Source: Ignavibacteriota bacterium (GTDB lineage: Bacteria; Bacteroidota; Ignavibacteria; Ignavibacteriales; Ignavibacteriaceae). From it: a stretch of DNA of 64,000 nt. The notes beneath the pieces are model-generated. The model saw only the letters and a program-made list of their open reading frames with translations. It did not search any database and had not been told where the DNA came from. This document shows positions 56,787-64,000 of the stretch, piece by piece. Made by a program: the position numbers and the translations under genes. Location: contig CP053446.1 of the NCBI GenBank assembly GCA_013285405.1, positions 1,401,985-1,465,984 on the forward strand, in the 5' to 3' direction. The stretch's first letter is position 1, and the number at the start of each line of letters is the position of its first letter.

Positions 56787-57557
56787 TTATAGTTTCCATA
56801 AGAAAAATACTCCCAGAAAGGTTAATGCAAAACCATACAATCGTTCCAAGATGCTAGACTTTGATCTGATAGCAATTTTAGCTCCTAACAACGAAAATGG
56901 TACAGATCCGAAAGCAAGAATTAATGTAACCCACCAATCAATATGACCAAGGTAAGCATGAACTATTGTTCCGGGCAGAGCAAGAAATGCCGAGACTGCA
57001 AGTGAACAAGCAAATGCTTTTTTTATGGGCTGATTAAGTATGCGTGAATATGCTGGAGCCAATAAAAATCCGCCGGAATTAGCTAACAGACCGGAGATTA
57101 AACCTATAAAAATTGCAATCAGTGTAAGTCGAAGATGCCAATACGATGGACGGATAATATTAGATAATTCTGTTTCAATATTTTTTTCTTTTCCTTCTCT
57201 CGGGAAAAACAGAAAGCTTAAACCAAAGCTGAGAACCAAAATACCGGTGATTATTAATAATGAAGTAGCTCCCGTAAATTCTGTTAGGTATGAACCAACC
57301 ACAGTTGCAGGTACGCCAATCAAAATACTCCACAAAACAATTTCTTTATCCAGGAGATGAGATTTCCAATATTCAGCCGAAGCAATGAGTGTCCCGGGTA
57401 TAGTTGCGGGAAGCGGTGACGCCACCGCAATAAATCCGGGAACTCCGAGCAGACTTAACATTGGTGTGGCAATTGCACTGCCACCTTTACCGAAAAGTCC
57501 ACCAAGAAATCCGACTACAACTCCAATAAAGAATATTCCAAGATAGTGCAAAAACAA
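56787..57557 (-). CDS. TauE/SafE-family sulfite/organosulfonate exporter
   Basis: A 256-residue membrane protein with about eight helices in two repeats. It starts FFIGVVVGFLGGLFGKGGSAIATPML, the typical TauE repeat 1 (only part quoted: VGFLGGLFGKGG), and repeat 2 has GLISGLLANSGGFLLAP. The family moves anions such as sulfite or sulfoacetate across the inner membrane; the substrate here is unknown. Confidence 0.85.
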   Translation of the reverse strand: MFLHYLGIFFIGVVVGFLGGLFGKGGSAIATPMLSLLGVPGFIAVASPLPATIPGTLIASAEYWKSHLLDKEIVLWSILIGVPATVVGSYLTEFTGATSLLIITGILVLSFGLSFLFFPREGKEKNIETELSNIIRPSYWHLRLTLIAIFIGLISGLLANSGGFLLAPAYSRILNQPIKKAFACSLAVSAFLALPGTIVHAYLGHIDWWVTLILAFGSVPFSLLGAKIAIRSKSSILERLYGFALTFLGVFFLWKL

Positions 57558-57852
57558 AGGCTATTACCCTCGATACAAATTTGTTATAAATGATAATCAA
57601 TTCTTTTAAAATTTAATTTACATATTTCTATAATCTGGGGTGTTACTATAATAGCGGAATTGCGAACAGTATTTAAATTTACAAACAACATCTGATTCTG
57701 AGATTTAAAATTCACAAAATAATTTTCAATCTTAAATATTTTCTCCATAATTACTTAGCTGATAAAATCTTTCACTAAACCAATTGCTATTAGATTTATG
57801 TTTGAATTAAGAGTCTGAAAAATTTATAGTAAGGAACAAATTAAATGTAGTA

Positions 57853-58266
57853 TTATTTTATCTTCGCAGCAGTATTGATTAGTTTTTCCAGAACTTTCAA
57901 ATCAACGTCACCCAGTTTATTAATGTACAGACATCCAACACCGGTTTTGTGTTTGCCCAGCTTTTTCAATTCAGCAGAATACTTTTTAATATTGAGAACA
58001 AGGTGTAATGAAAAATTTGTTTTACGCGGAGAAAAACCAATCTTGAACCATTCAACTTCTCTTCCGGTAGCGGGACTTTTGTAAATTTTATTCCCAAAAC
58101 CAATTATTGAATTGCCCCACATTTTTGGTTTTTCCTTTGAAGCTTTCCGCATCATCTTAAGAATGATGAAGCTGTCTTTACGTATCTCTTCATTCTTAAC
58201 TGAGTTGATAAAGCCCTCAACACTTGCAGAAGTTTCTTTTGTTTTTATTACTGCCAGTTTACCCAT
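57853..58266 (-). CDS. DUF1801 protein
   Basis: A 137-residue cytoplasmic protein with the DUF1801/YdhG pattern: MWGNSIIGFGNKIYKS, FKIGFSPRKTNFSLHL, and KKLGKHKTGVGCLYINKL. The family is thought to be small iron-transport or chaperone-like but its function is unknown. It lies 37 bases after the DUF4256 gene on the same strand. Confidence 0.85.
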   Translation of the reverse strand: MGKLAVIKTKETSASVEGFINSVKNEEIRKDSFIILKMMRKASKEKPKMWGNSIIGFGNKIYKSPATGREVEWFKIGFSPRKTNFSLHLVLNIKKYSAELKKLGKHKTGVGCLYINKLGDVDLKVLEKLINTAAKIK

Positions 58267-58303
58267 AGCAAAATTATTTTTGTTTGTGATTTTATAAATT
58301 TGT

Positions 58304-58885
58304 TCAAACTTTCAGCACCCCACGGAAACCTCTGGCAGCAAAGTAAGATTCTGCACCATTGGCATAAATGAAGAAACGACCAAATCGGAATTCACCCGAT
58401 ATTGCACCACCAAGTTTTCTTATTTCAATTGGAGTTTTTAGCCAGCTTGAAGTTTTGGCATCAAATCTTTCCAATTTTTGAAGTTCCTGATATTGATCTT
58501 CAGTCATCAAATCAATTCCCATTGTTTTTGCCATATTAATTGCACTGTCTTTCGGTTTATTTGCTTTTCTTGATGCTAACGCTTCGGCATCATAGCAAAG
58601 ACTTCGCCGTCCAGCCGGACTTTCTGCCGAGCAATCATAAAAAATATATTCTCCTGTTTTTCCTGCCTTGCCGGCAGGCAGGTTATCGAAACCAACAACA
58701 TCTGGTTCACCGTTTGTTCTTTCCATTTCATTCAACGACCAAAGTTTATCTTTATTTTTTTTCAGCTTTGCCTCAATTTTATTCCACTCAATACCATTAT
58801 GGCGGTTCATATTTTTTTCAAAACGTGTTTTTAATTTTTTGAGAAGTTCTTCAATCTGTTTTGGTGATAGATTTTTCTTCGGCAT
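58304..58885 (-). CDS. DUF4256 protein carrying an in-frame palindromic repeat insertion
   Basis: A 193-residue protein matching DUF4256: LWSLNEMERTNGEPDVVGFD, then KTGEYIFYDCSAESP, then NGAESYFAARGFRG. Between these, residues 68-75 read NLPAGKAG, encoded by a 24-base stretch (58661-58684) that contains the palindrome CCTGCCT-N7-AGGCAGG. The family normally has a much shorter joint here, so a repeat has entered the gene without breaking the frame. The domain function is unknown. Confidence 0.85.
   Translation of the reverse strand: MPKKNLSPKQIEELLKKLKTRFEKNMNRHNGIEWNKIEAKLKKNKDKLWSLNEMERTNGEPDVVGFDNLPAGKAGKTGEYIFYDCSAESPAGRRSLCYDAEALASRKANKPKDSAINMAKTMGIDLMTEDQYQELQKLERFDAKTSSWLKTPIEIRKLGGAISGEFRFGRFFIYANGAESYFAARGFRGVLKV
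58662..58682. repeat. Palindrome CCTGCCT-N7-AGGCAGG inside a coding gene
   Basis: Perfect seven-base arms and a seven-base spacer (TGCCGGC), the same geometry as the intergenic copy at 44120-44140. It lies within the DUF4256 gene and encodes LPAGKAG on the minus strand. Confidence 0.9.
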
Positions 58886-59020
58886 AATTTTGCTGATTCC
58901 TTTTTAAAAAAATAGATTAGTTAATTATCCTGCCGATTTATGGTGGGAGAAACAATACTCGGGAAATTCCGCAGTAACTTTCCCGGCAAATTTATGAATG
59001 ATTGCAGATTATTTCAAAGC

Positions 59021-60151
59021 TTAAAACCACTTCTTTCTTTTAAAGAAGAATATCATAAAAGTTGTTATACCGATCATCACACCCCAGGCTGCAAAATACG
59101 CCCATGTCCAGTGTAATTCGGGTAAATAGTCGAAGTTCATCCCATAAACTCCAACAATAAAAGTCAGCGGAATAAAAATCGTCGCGATAACTGTAAGCAC
59201 CTTCATCACCTCATTCATCTTATAGCTCATCAGTGAAAGATGTGTTTCCATCAATCCGTTGATTATTTCTCTCTGCAAGTCAATTGTTTCAGTGATTTGA
59301 ATTGTATGATCAAGCAAATCACGAAGGTAAGGCATAACTTTTTTGTCTATCAGATTTGATTCTTCTCTTATCAGTCTCGAAAAAATTTCTCTCAACGGCC
59401 AGATCGATCTGCGAATGAGAAGAAGTTTATTCTTCAAAGTATAAACTTTTTTAATCTGTGATTGGTCAGTATTTGTAATTACTTCATCATCAAGCAATTC
59501 GATTTTTTCTTCTATGTGTTCCAGCGTAAGATAGTATTGATCCACAACAATATCCATCAGTGTATAGAAAAGATAATCGGAATCTTGTTTCCTTACCTTC
59601 CCGGAGTTATTTATTATGCGATCTTTGATCGGGATAAAAATATTGTCAGATTTTTCAAGGAAGCTGAAAATAAAACTATTGCCGAGAATGAAACTAACCT
59701 GTTCAATAACAGGCTGATGATCATGACCATTGGTTGTGAGCATTTTCATTGCAATGAAAATGTATTTCTCGGTTATTTCAATTTTTGGTCGTGTCTCTGT
59801 GTTCAGAATATCTTCAAGCACCAAAGGATGGATGTTAAACTTTTCACCAATTTGTTTGATCAATTCCGTATCGTGAAGACCGCAAACATTCACCCACGTT
59901 ACCTGCGGTGTATCGGTGTATGGGTCAATCTCTTCAACAGATTTTATTTCACGCGTCTCAACTCCATTTTCATCGTATTCCGTCAGAGAGATTTTAACAT
60001 TGTCAATTTTCTTTTCACCAACGTAAATAATTGAACCGGGCGGCAAACCGACTTTGGAAATGGTTTTCTTTTTCTTGTTCTGGGCAAACTGCCTTAGGAT
60101 ATTTGCAGGAACTTCCAAAATATTTTGCGGTATCTCTGAAATTTTTTTCAT
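59021..60151 (-). CDS. corA: CorA magnesium/cobalt transporter
   Basis: A 376-residue channel with a long cytoplasmic N-terminal funnel and two C-terminal helices. The selectivity motif YGMNF is near the end of TM1 (VYGMNFDYLPEL). The N-terminal segment PQVTWVNVCGLHDTELIKQIG and the LVLEDILNTETRPK motif are standard. Transports Mg2+ or Co2+. Confidence 0.93.
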   Translation of the reverse strand: MKKISEIPQNILEVPANILRQFAQNKKKKTISKVGLPPGSIIYVGEKKIDNVKISLTEYDENGVETREIKSVEEIDPYTDTPQVTWVNVCGLHDTELIKQIGEKFNIHPLVLEDILNTETRPKIEITEKYIFIAMKMLTTNGHDHQPVIEQVSFILGNSFIFSFLEKSDNIFIPIKDRIINNSGKVRKQDSDYLFYTLMDIVVDQYYLTLEHIEEKIELLDDEVITNTDQSQIKKVYTLKNKLLLIRRSIWPLREIFSRLIREESNLIDKKVMPYLRDLLDHTIQITETIDLQREIINGLMETHLSLMSYKMNEVMKVLTVIATIFIPLTFIVGVYGMNFDYLPELHWTWAYFAAWGVMIGITTFMIFFFKRKKWF

Positions 60152-60242
60152 TGTAATTTTCTAAATGTTGAATATATCACACAATTAAAAATATAAAATT
60201 TTCTACTGGCAAACATTCGATGCTTTGTTATCTTTCAATTTA

Positions 60243-61373
60243 ATGAATAAAATATTTTCTTACCTCATAATTATTGTGGTTTTTCAATTGGTTACATCCT
60301 GTGAATTTTTTGAAGTATCTTCTCACATCGATGCTGATGATCCGAATATTGAATACATCGGCAGATTTGATTTTTCAAATCCTAAAAGTGTAAGATTTGA
60401 CTGGCCCGGAGTTCAAATAAAAACGCGTTTTGAAGGAACTTCCTGCTCAATAAAATTGAAAGATGGAAACAACGACTACAATATTTTTATTGACGGCAGA
60501 CTTTATAAAATTATCAGAACAACATCAGATACCATTTACGTGCTTGCAAATGGACTTACAGATAAAACTCATACATTATTAATTGCAAAGCGAACGGAAG
60601 CGCTATTCGGCATCGCAACTTTTGATGGATTTATTCTTGATGGCGGGAAAGATCTTGTTAAAACAATCGAGTTAAAAAAGAAAAGACGAATTGAATTTGT
60701 TGGCGATTCATATTTTACTGGTTTTGGTACCGACGGCAATTCAGCCGATTGTGTGTTCAGCCGCGAAACAGAAAACAGTTATTATTCATTCGGTCCACAG
60801 CTCGCACGAACTTTAAATGCTGATTATTCGGTTGTTGCAATTTCAGGAGTGGGAGTAACAAAAAATTATGGTGATTCATTAAGAACTTCAGAACATCCGC
60901 TTCCTTATTATTATGATCGGGTATGTATGAACGAAACGTTGTTGTGGGATTTTAAAAAATGGCAGGCGGATGCTGTTGTTGTGAGACTTGGAAGAAACGA
61001 TTACTGGCAGAAACCACATCCAAAACGCGAGATGTTTCGGACAGCATATCTGAAGTTGATTAATGATATCAGAAGGCATTATCCGAACGCACACATTTTT
61101 ACTTTATGCAGCCCGATGAGAAAAGATCCTCATTGTGACTACGTTAATAGCGTGGTAAATGAACTGAAGTTAAAAAACAAAGACAAGAAAATTCATTTTA
61201 TCAAAGTAGATGTAAAGTTTAATGAAGAAAGAGATTTCGGCTGTGAGAAACATCCAAACAGGTTCGGACACAAGAAGATTGCAGATTTTCTGGAGCCGAT
61301 AATCAGAAAAGAAATGGGATGGGAACCATTATTGAAAAGAATATTCCCATCCAATCCGTTCAGGAAAAAGTAA
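60243..61373 (+). CDS. CE2-like SGNH esterase, lipoprotein
   Basis: A 376-residue enzyme. The ATG at 60243 gives a lipoprotein signal with lipobox VTSC (Cys20). An N-terminal jelly-roll domain (residues 30-140) precedes an SGNH hydrolase: GDSYFTGFGTDG with the nucleophile Ser, VVRLGRNDYW with the oxyanion Asn, and the EKHPNRFGHKK block with the His. This layout matches carbohydrate esterase family 2, which removes acetyl groups from polysaccharides. It is probably surface-exposed and works with the secreted carbohydrate proteins. Confidence 0.82.
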   Translation: MNKIFSYLIIIVVFQLVTSCEFFEVSSHIDADDPNIEYIGRFDFSNPKSVRFDWPGVQIKTRFEGTSCSIKLKDGNNDYNIFIDGRLYKIIRTTSDTIYVLANGLTDKTHTLLIAKRTEALFGIATFDGFILDGGKDLVKTIELKKKRRIEFVGDSYFTGFGTDGNSADCVFSRETENSYYSFGPQLARTLNADYSVVAISGVGVTKNYGDSLRTSEHPLPYYYDRVCMNETLLWDFKKWQADAVVVRLGRNDYWQKPHPKREMFRTAYLKLINDIRRHYPNAHIFTLCSPMRKDPHCDYVNSVVNELKLKNKDKKIHFIKVDVKFNEERDFGCEKHPNRFGHKKIADFLEPIIRKEMGWEPLLKRIFPSNPFRKK

Positions 61374-61448
61374 ATTGTTTTTCTTAATATTTTTACACGA
61401 TATCTGTAAGCTCAGTCAGATTTAGAATAACAGATTCAAATTAATATT

Positions 61449-61478
61449 AAAAAGTCGGAACATTTAGCCCCGACTTTT
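61449..61478 (-). terminator. Rho-independent terminator
   Basis: Stem AAGTCGG / CCGACTT with flanking A/T pairs; on the minus strand it is followed by TTTTTAATATTAA. It lies 16 bases after the stop of the M6 protease gene. Confidence 0.8.
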
Positions 61479-61493
61479 ATAAATTTCAACATC

Positions 61494-63703
61494 TTACTTC
61501 AACAGAATTAATTTCTTTGTAGTCATAAAATTGCCCGAAGTAAGTGTGTAGAAATAAATACCACTCGTCAAAGCCGAGCCTGATCGGTTTGATAATTCTG
61601 ATGCGTTAAAAGTAACAGAATAATTTCCTGCTTCCTGAATTTCATTTACCAATTCAGCTACTTCCTTTCCTAAAATGTCATATACTTTTAATGTTACTAA
61701 TCCGTTGTTTGGTATTGAGTAAGAAATAGTTGTTGCAGGATTAAATGGATTTGGATAATTCTGCATCAGAGAATATTCTGAAGGCTTTTCACTGCTTGAC
61801 GGATCTACACTGATTTTATCTGGCGCACCCCCAAGAACCATTTGCATAACAGAATCAGAAGCAACCGAAACTTTTTGGGTGTTATCCACTGCTTTAACTC
61901 TGTAGCGAACCCAATGTCCATATAGACATTGTTGTCCAGGCGGGCATATTGACTCCGTCAAATCCTCGTAATAAGTGTTAGTTGTTGTAGTTAATTGAAA
62001 CCAACCAACTTCATAAGTAGAATATTTTTCTATTTTGTAACTACCACCAGAAAGTACATCCGGTTCTTGGTTTGCATTCCAGGATAAGTACGGGTGGTAG
62101 TTTTGACTAACTCCTACTTGAAGAAATGTAGGTTTAGATGGAGGAAGATTCTGCGCAGAAGTTGAGGTAGTATATGCTTTCACAGTTATATTTGTTCCAT
62201 TTTTACTGTACACTTGTAATGCTACATTTGTAGTAGCTCCAAAGTAAGAGCTCGGGTTACTCCAGTTAGAGAAGATTTCATTATATCCTAAATTAAAGGC
62301 GTCTGTTTCATCTCCCATTACATTACGGCGAAGCCACCAATTTCCATATCCATCAGTATCACACCATTTGGCAGCCCAGTGGTTATTCCAGTAAATGTGC
62401 AGCGGGTACCTGTCAGTTTTGCCACTGTTTCTATTAACTGCTATACGTTTAGTTTTGGGTACCCAGCCTTGCCAAGGATAACCGACATAAAATCCTTCGC
62501 CAGCCCAAAAATCTCCAACGTATTCCCAGTCAAATCTTCCGTCGGCAGTTGCCATATCAAATGTCGGACTGCCGGAAGCACCATTTGTAACTTTCCAGAT
62601 ATAAATACCCGCTCCAAGTGTATTCCATTGAAAGCCGGGATTTGTGCCTCCTTGTTTTATCTGATCATAGTGGCTTAGCCGTTGATGATTTTCCACTAAG
62701 AAATAGTTTGACCCAGATACCGGTATTCTTAATATATCTCCGTCAGAAATAAAATCGCCAAGAACCGCAGTGAAATTATCCTGTGTGACATCTGTATAAG
62801 CAACATATCCAACTCGCTCTCTTTCCCATCCGCTCATCGCAAAAGTATAACCGCCCATAATTCCTCCGGCTCCTACATTCCAGTGAACCGCACCAAAAAT
62901 ATAGTGCCCGAATTCATGAGCACTGAGACCTATCATCCCAGAATGACCTGCTGTCATACCAACTCTGAATGTAATTCCTGTGCTTTCTCTTGTTGGCCAG
63001 TATCTTGCTCTTACTATTTTACCTTCGCCTGTGGTATAGTCAAATTGATGATTTAAATCGCAAAGATTTGCTATTGCACTAAAACCATTACTCAAACCAC
63101 CATCATTTGTAAACCAAACTGGATCTGGATTTCTATAAATGATATAAATCATATCAACAAACCCGTCAGGGGTAAATTGGAAAGATTGAGTTTGAGTATT
63201 ATATCTCCATTTATCATAGTCATTGAAATTGACGTTGGGATCAATTGCCGCCAAAACATCCTGGTTGCACTGTGTCCAATTATATCCATGTGATTGATAA
63301 TACGATTCTGGAGGAAGAGTAACAAGACTGGAATAAACGTTTCCAATGAAATCAAAGTTACCTTGAGTCATTTGCTTCCAATAATCCGATACTGTCATAT
63401 CAGGATAACTTGATGAAGAAGACGATGCAATAAACTCGTTTGCCTGGTCAGCCCAAGTGGGTAGGCTATTTAAAGGCCAATCGTCATCCGTTCTTATATC
63501 ACCTGAGAACTTAACGAATACAACTAGTGTCCTAATGTATTCACCTGGCCCATTCATAGCCGGTTTATACAAGCTGCCTGTTTGTATAAGTCCTTGTTCT
63601 CTTGGATTATTGCTCAACCCACATTTGAAATCATCTGCTGAGAGTATATTTCAGACAGAAAAAAGAAAGGAAGAAAAACCAAAAGTAAAATGAGCGCTTT
63701 CAT
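61494..63703 (-). CDS. Secreted M6-family metalloprotease with T9SS tail; frameshift after signal peptide
   Basis: The long frame (61494-63617, 707 residues) has the zinc site HEFGH near residue 234 (SAHEFGHYIFGAVHW), M6 features such as YIRTLVVFVKFSGDI at the start, and a T9SS sorting domain at the end. It has no leader. In another frame, ATG at 63703 with an AAGGAG site encodes a good signal peptide (MKALILLLVFLPFFFLS) that meets a TGA two bases into the body. One extra G in the GGG at 63618-63620 would join them. I treat this as one gene broken by a one-base deletion or a sequence error. Confidence 0.85.
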
Positions 63704-63708
63704 ATGAT

Positions 63709-63714
63709 CTCCTT
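63709..63714 (-). promoter_or_regulatory. Ribosome-binding site supporting the upstream start of the M6 protease
   Basis: AAGGAG lies five bases before the ATG at 63703. It favours that ATG over the TTG at 63617, which has no comparable site, and so argues that a frameshift rather than a short protein is present. Confidence 0.8.
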
Positions 63715-63820
63715 TTCTATTTAAATTCATTCTACATTCAGGTTACCAGCCTGTTCTGAAATTAATAGTTAGTTAATTGTTTTAATATTTGGTATTCACC
63801 ACCCAATTAGTTATAAGAAA

Positions 63821-64000
63821 TTATTTTACTAACTGCATTTTTTTCGTTTCAATATAGTTCTCAACTTTAAGTTGATAAAAATATACACCGCTTGCCAAGC
63901 CCGAAGCATCAAATTTAACTTCATATTTTCCAACAGGTTTAAATCCATCAACAAGCGTTGCTATCTCGTTTCCAAGTACATCATAAATTTTAAGTGTCTG
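63821..64000 (-). CDS. T9SS sorting-domain protein, C-terminal end (cut by window edge)
   Basis: On the minus strand bases 64000-63821 encode 59 residues and a TAA stop. The sequence is the last part of a type IX sorting domain (LKIYDVLGNEIATLV, then SGVYFYQLKVENYI, then KKMQLVK). The rest of the protein lies beyond the window. It is upstream, on the same strand, of the M6 protease gene, so the two cargo genes are adjacent. Confidence 0.9.
   Translation of the reverse strand, partial: QTLKIYDVLGNEIATLVDGFKPVGKYEVKFDASGLASGVYFYQLKVENYIETKKMQLVK

Noticed and set aside
58540..58907. Two plus-strand frames opposite DUF4256
   Set aside because: Both are shadows of the DUF4256 gene and contain the translated palindrome on the wrong strand.
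59462..60034. Plus-strand frame of 190 residues
   Set aside because: It lies wholly opposite the CorA gene, and its composition is that of an antisense frame.
1..64000. CRISPR arrays, restriction or toxin-antitoxin systems, rRNA
   Set aside because: No regular repeat-spacer pattern, no recognisable defence gene set and no rRNA motifs were seen; the only DNA methyltransferase is a relic.

Overview
The window is an AT-rich bacterial chromosome segment, most likely from the Ignavibacteria (Ignavibacteriota/Chlorobi-Bacteroidota assemblage). The main evidence is a set of secreted proteins ending in the roughly 85-residue type IX secretion sorting domain (NYPNPFNP ... LKVYDILG ... SGIYFY ... KKLILLK) at 32646, 34270, 48975, 61494 and the right edge. 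Further support comes from many signal-peptide peptidases, several strong AAGGAG ribosome sites, and short palindromic repeats between genes. The repertoire is heterotrophic; no photosynthesis or rRNA genes are present, and there is one tRNA (Lys, CTT) at 25258-25330.

Layout. 1-6342 (minus strand): the N-terminal part of a tyrosine recombinase cut by the window edge, hemL, a 5'-nucleotidase-type phosphoesterase, and a tight pair of an aminotransferase and a KamA-family radical SAM enzyme. 6641-12824 (plus): hemH overlapping a PduS-like RnfC/SLBB Fe-S protein, which is followed by a PduT-like microcompartment shell protein; then a zinc ribbon, a NifX-type protein, dCMP deaminase, an EamA transporter, a DUF493 protein and an unknown protein. 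13204-19201 (plus): a TolC-adaptor-RND efflux operon ending in a small PII-like protein. 19283-21017 (minus): a thioredoxin/DUF302/DUF2892/DUF6132/rhodanese redox cluster. 21143-26111: transporters, a DinB protein, three unknown small genes, the tRNA and msrA.

26169-35400 is almost entirely minus-strand and mostly encodes exported proteins: periplasmic and outer-membrane proteins, S9 and M1 peptidases, a SIMPL protein and two T9SS cargo proteins, plus one FkbM methyltransferase. 35985-41785 is the most plastic part. It holds a SlyD-like isomerase, a decayed phage N6-adenine methyltransferase, two detached copies of the 3' tail of an alpha/beta hydrolase, an MddA-like methyltransferase, an AAA ATPase lying between a hydrolase tail and the intact hydrolase, a TMEM175-type channel, and many palindromic repeats. 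41980-49424 carries a DEAD-box helicase, an M3 peptidase, and a Cthe_2159-type carbohydrate-binding protein next to a tiny T9SS-tail protein.

49943-55447 is an overlapping three-gene sucrose operon: PfkB kinase, sucrose-phosphate synthase fused to a phosphatase, and sucrose synthase. The rest has a PEP-mutase-like enzyme, TauE, DUF1801, a DUF4256 gene with a palindromic repeat inserted in frame, CorA, a CE2-like esterase, and an M6 protease whose signal peptide is separated from the body by a one-base frameshift.

I see no clearly new defence or mobile system. The strongest items for a second look are the repeat inserted inside DUF4256, the 36.5-39.8 kb scar region, the M6 frameshift, the isolated PduS-PduT pair, the PII-like partner of the RND pump, and the sucrose operon.
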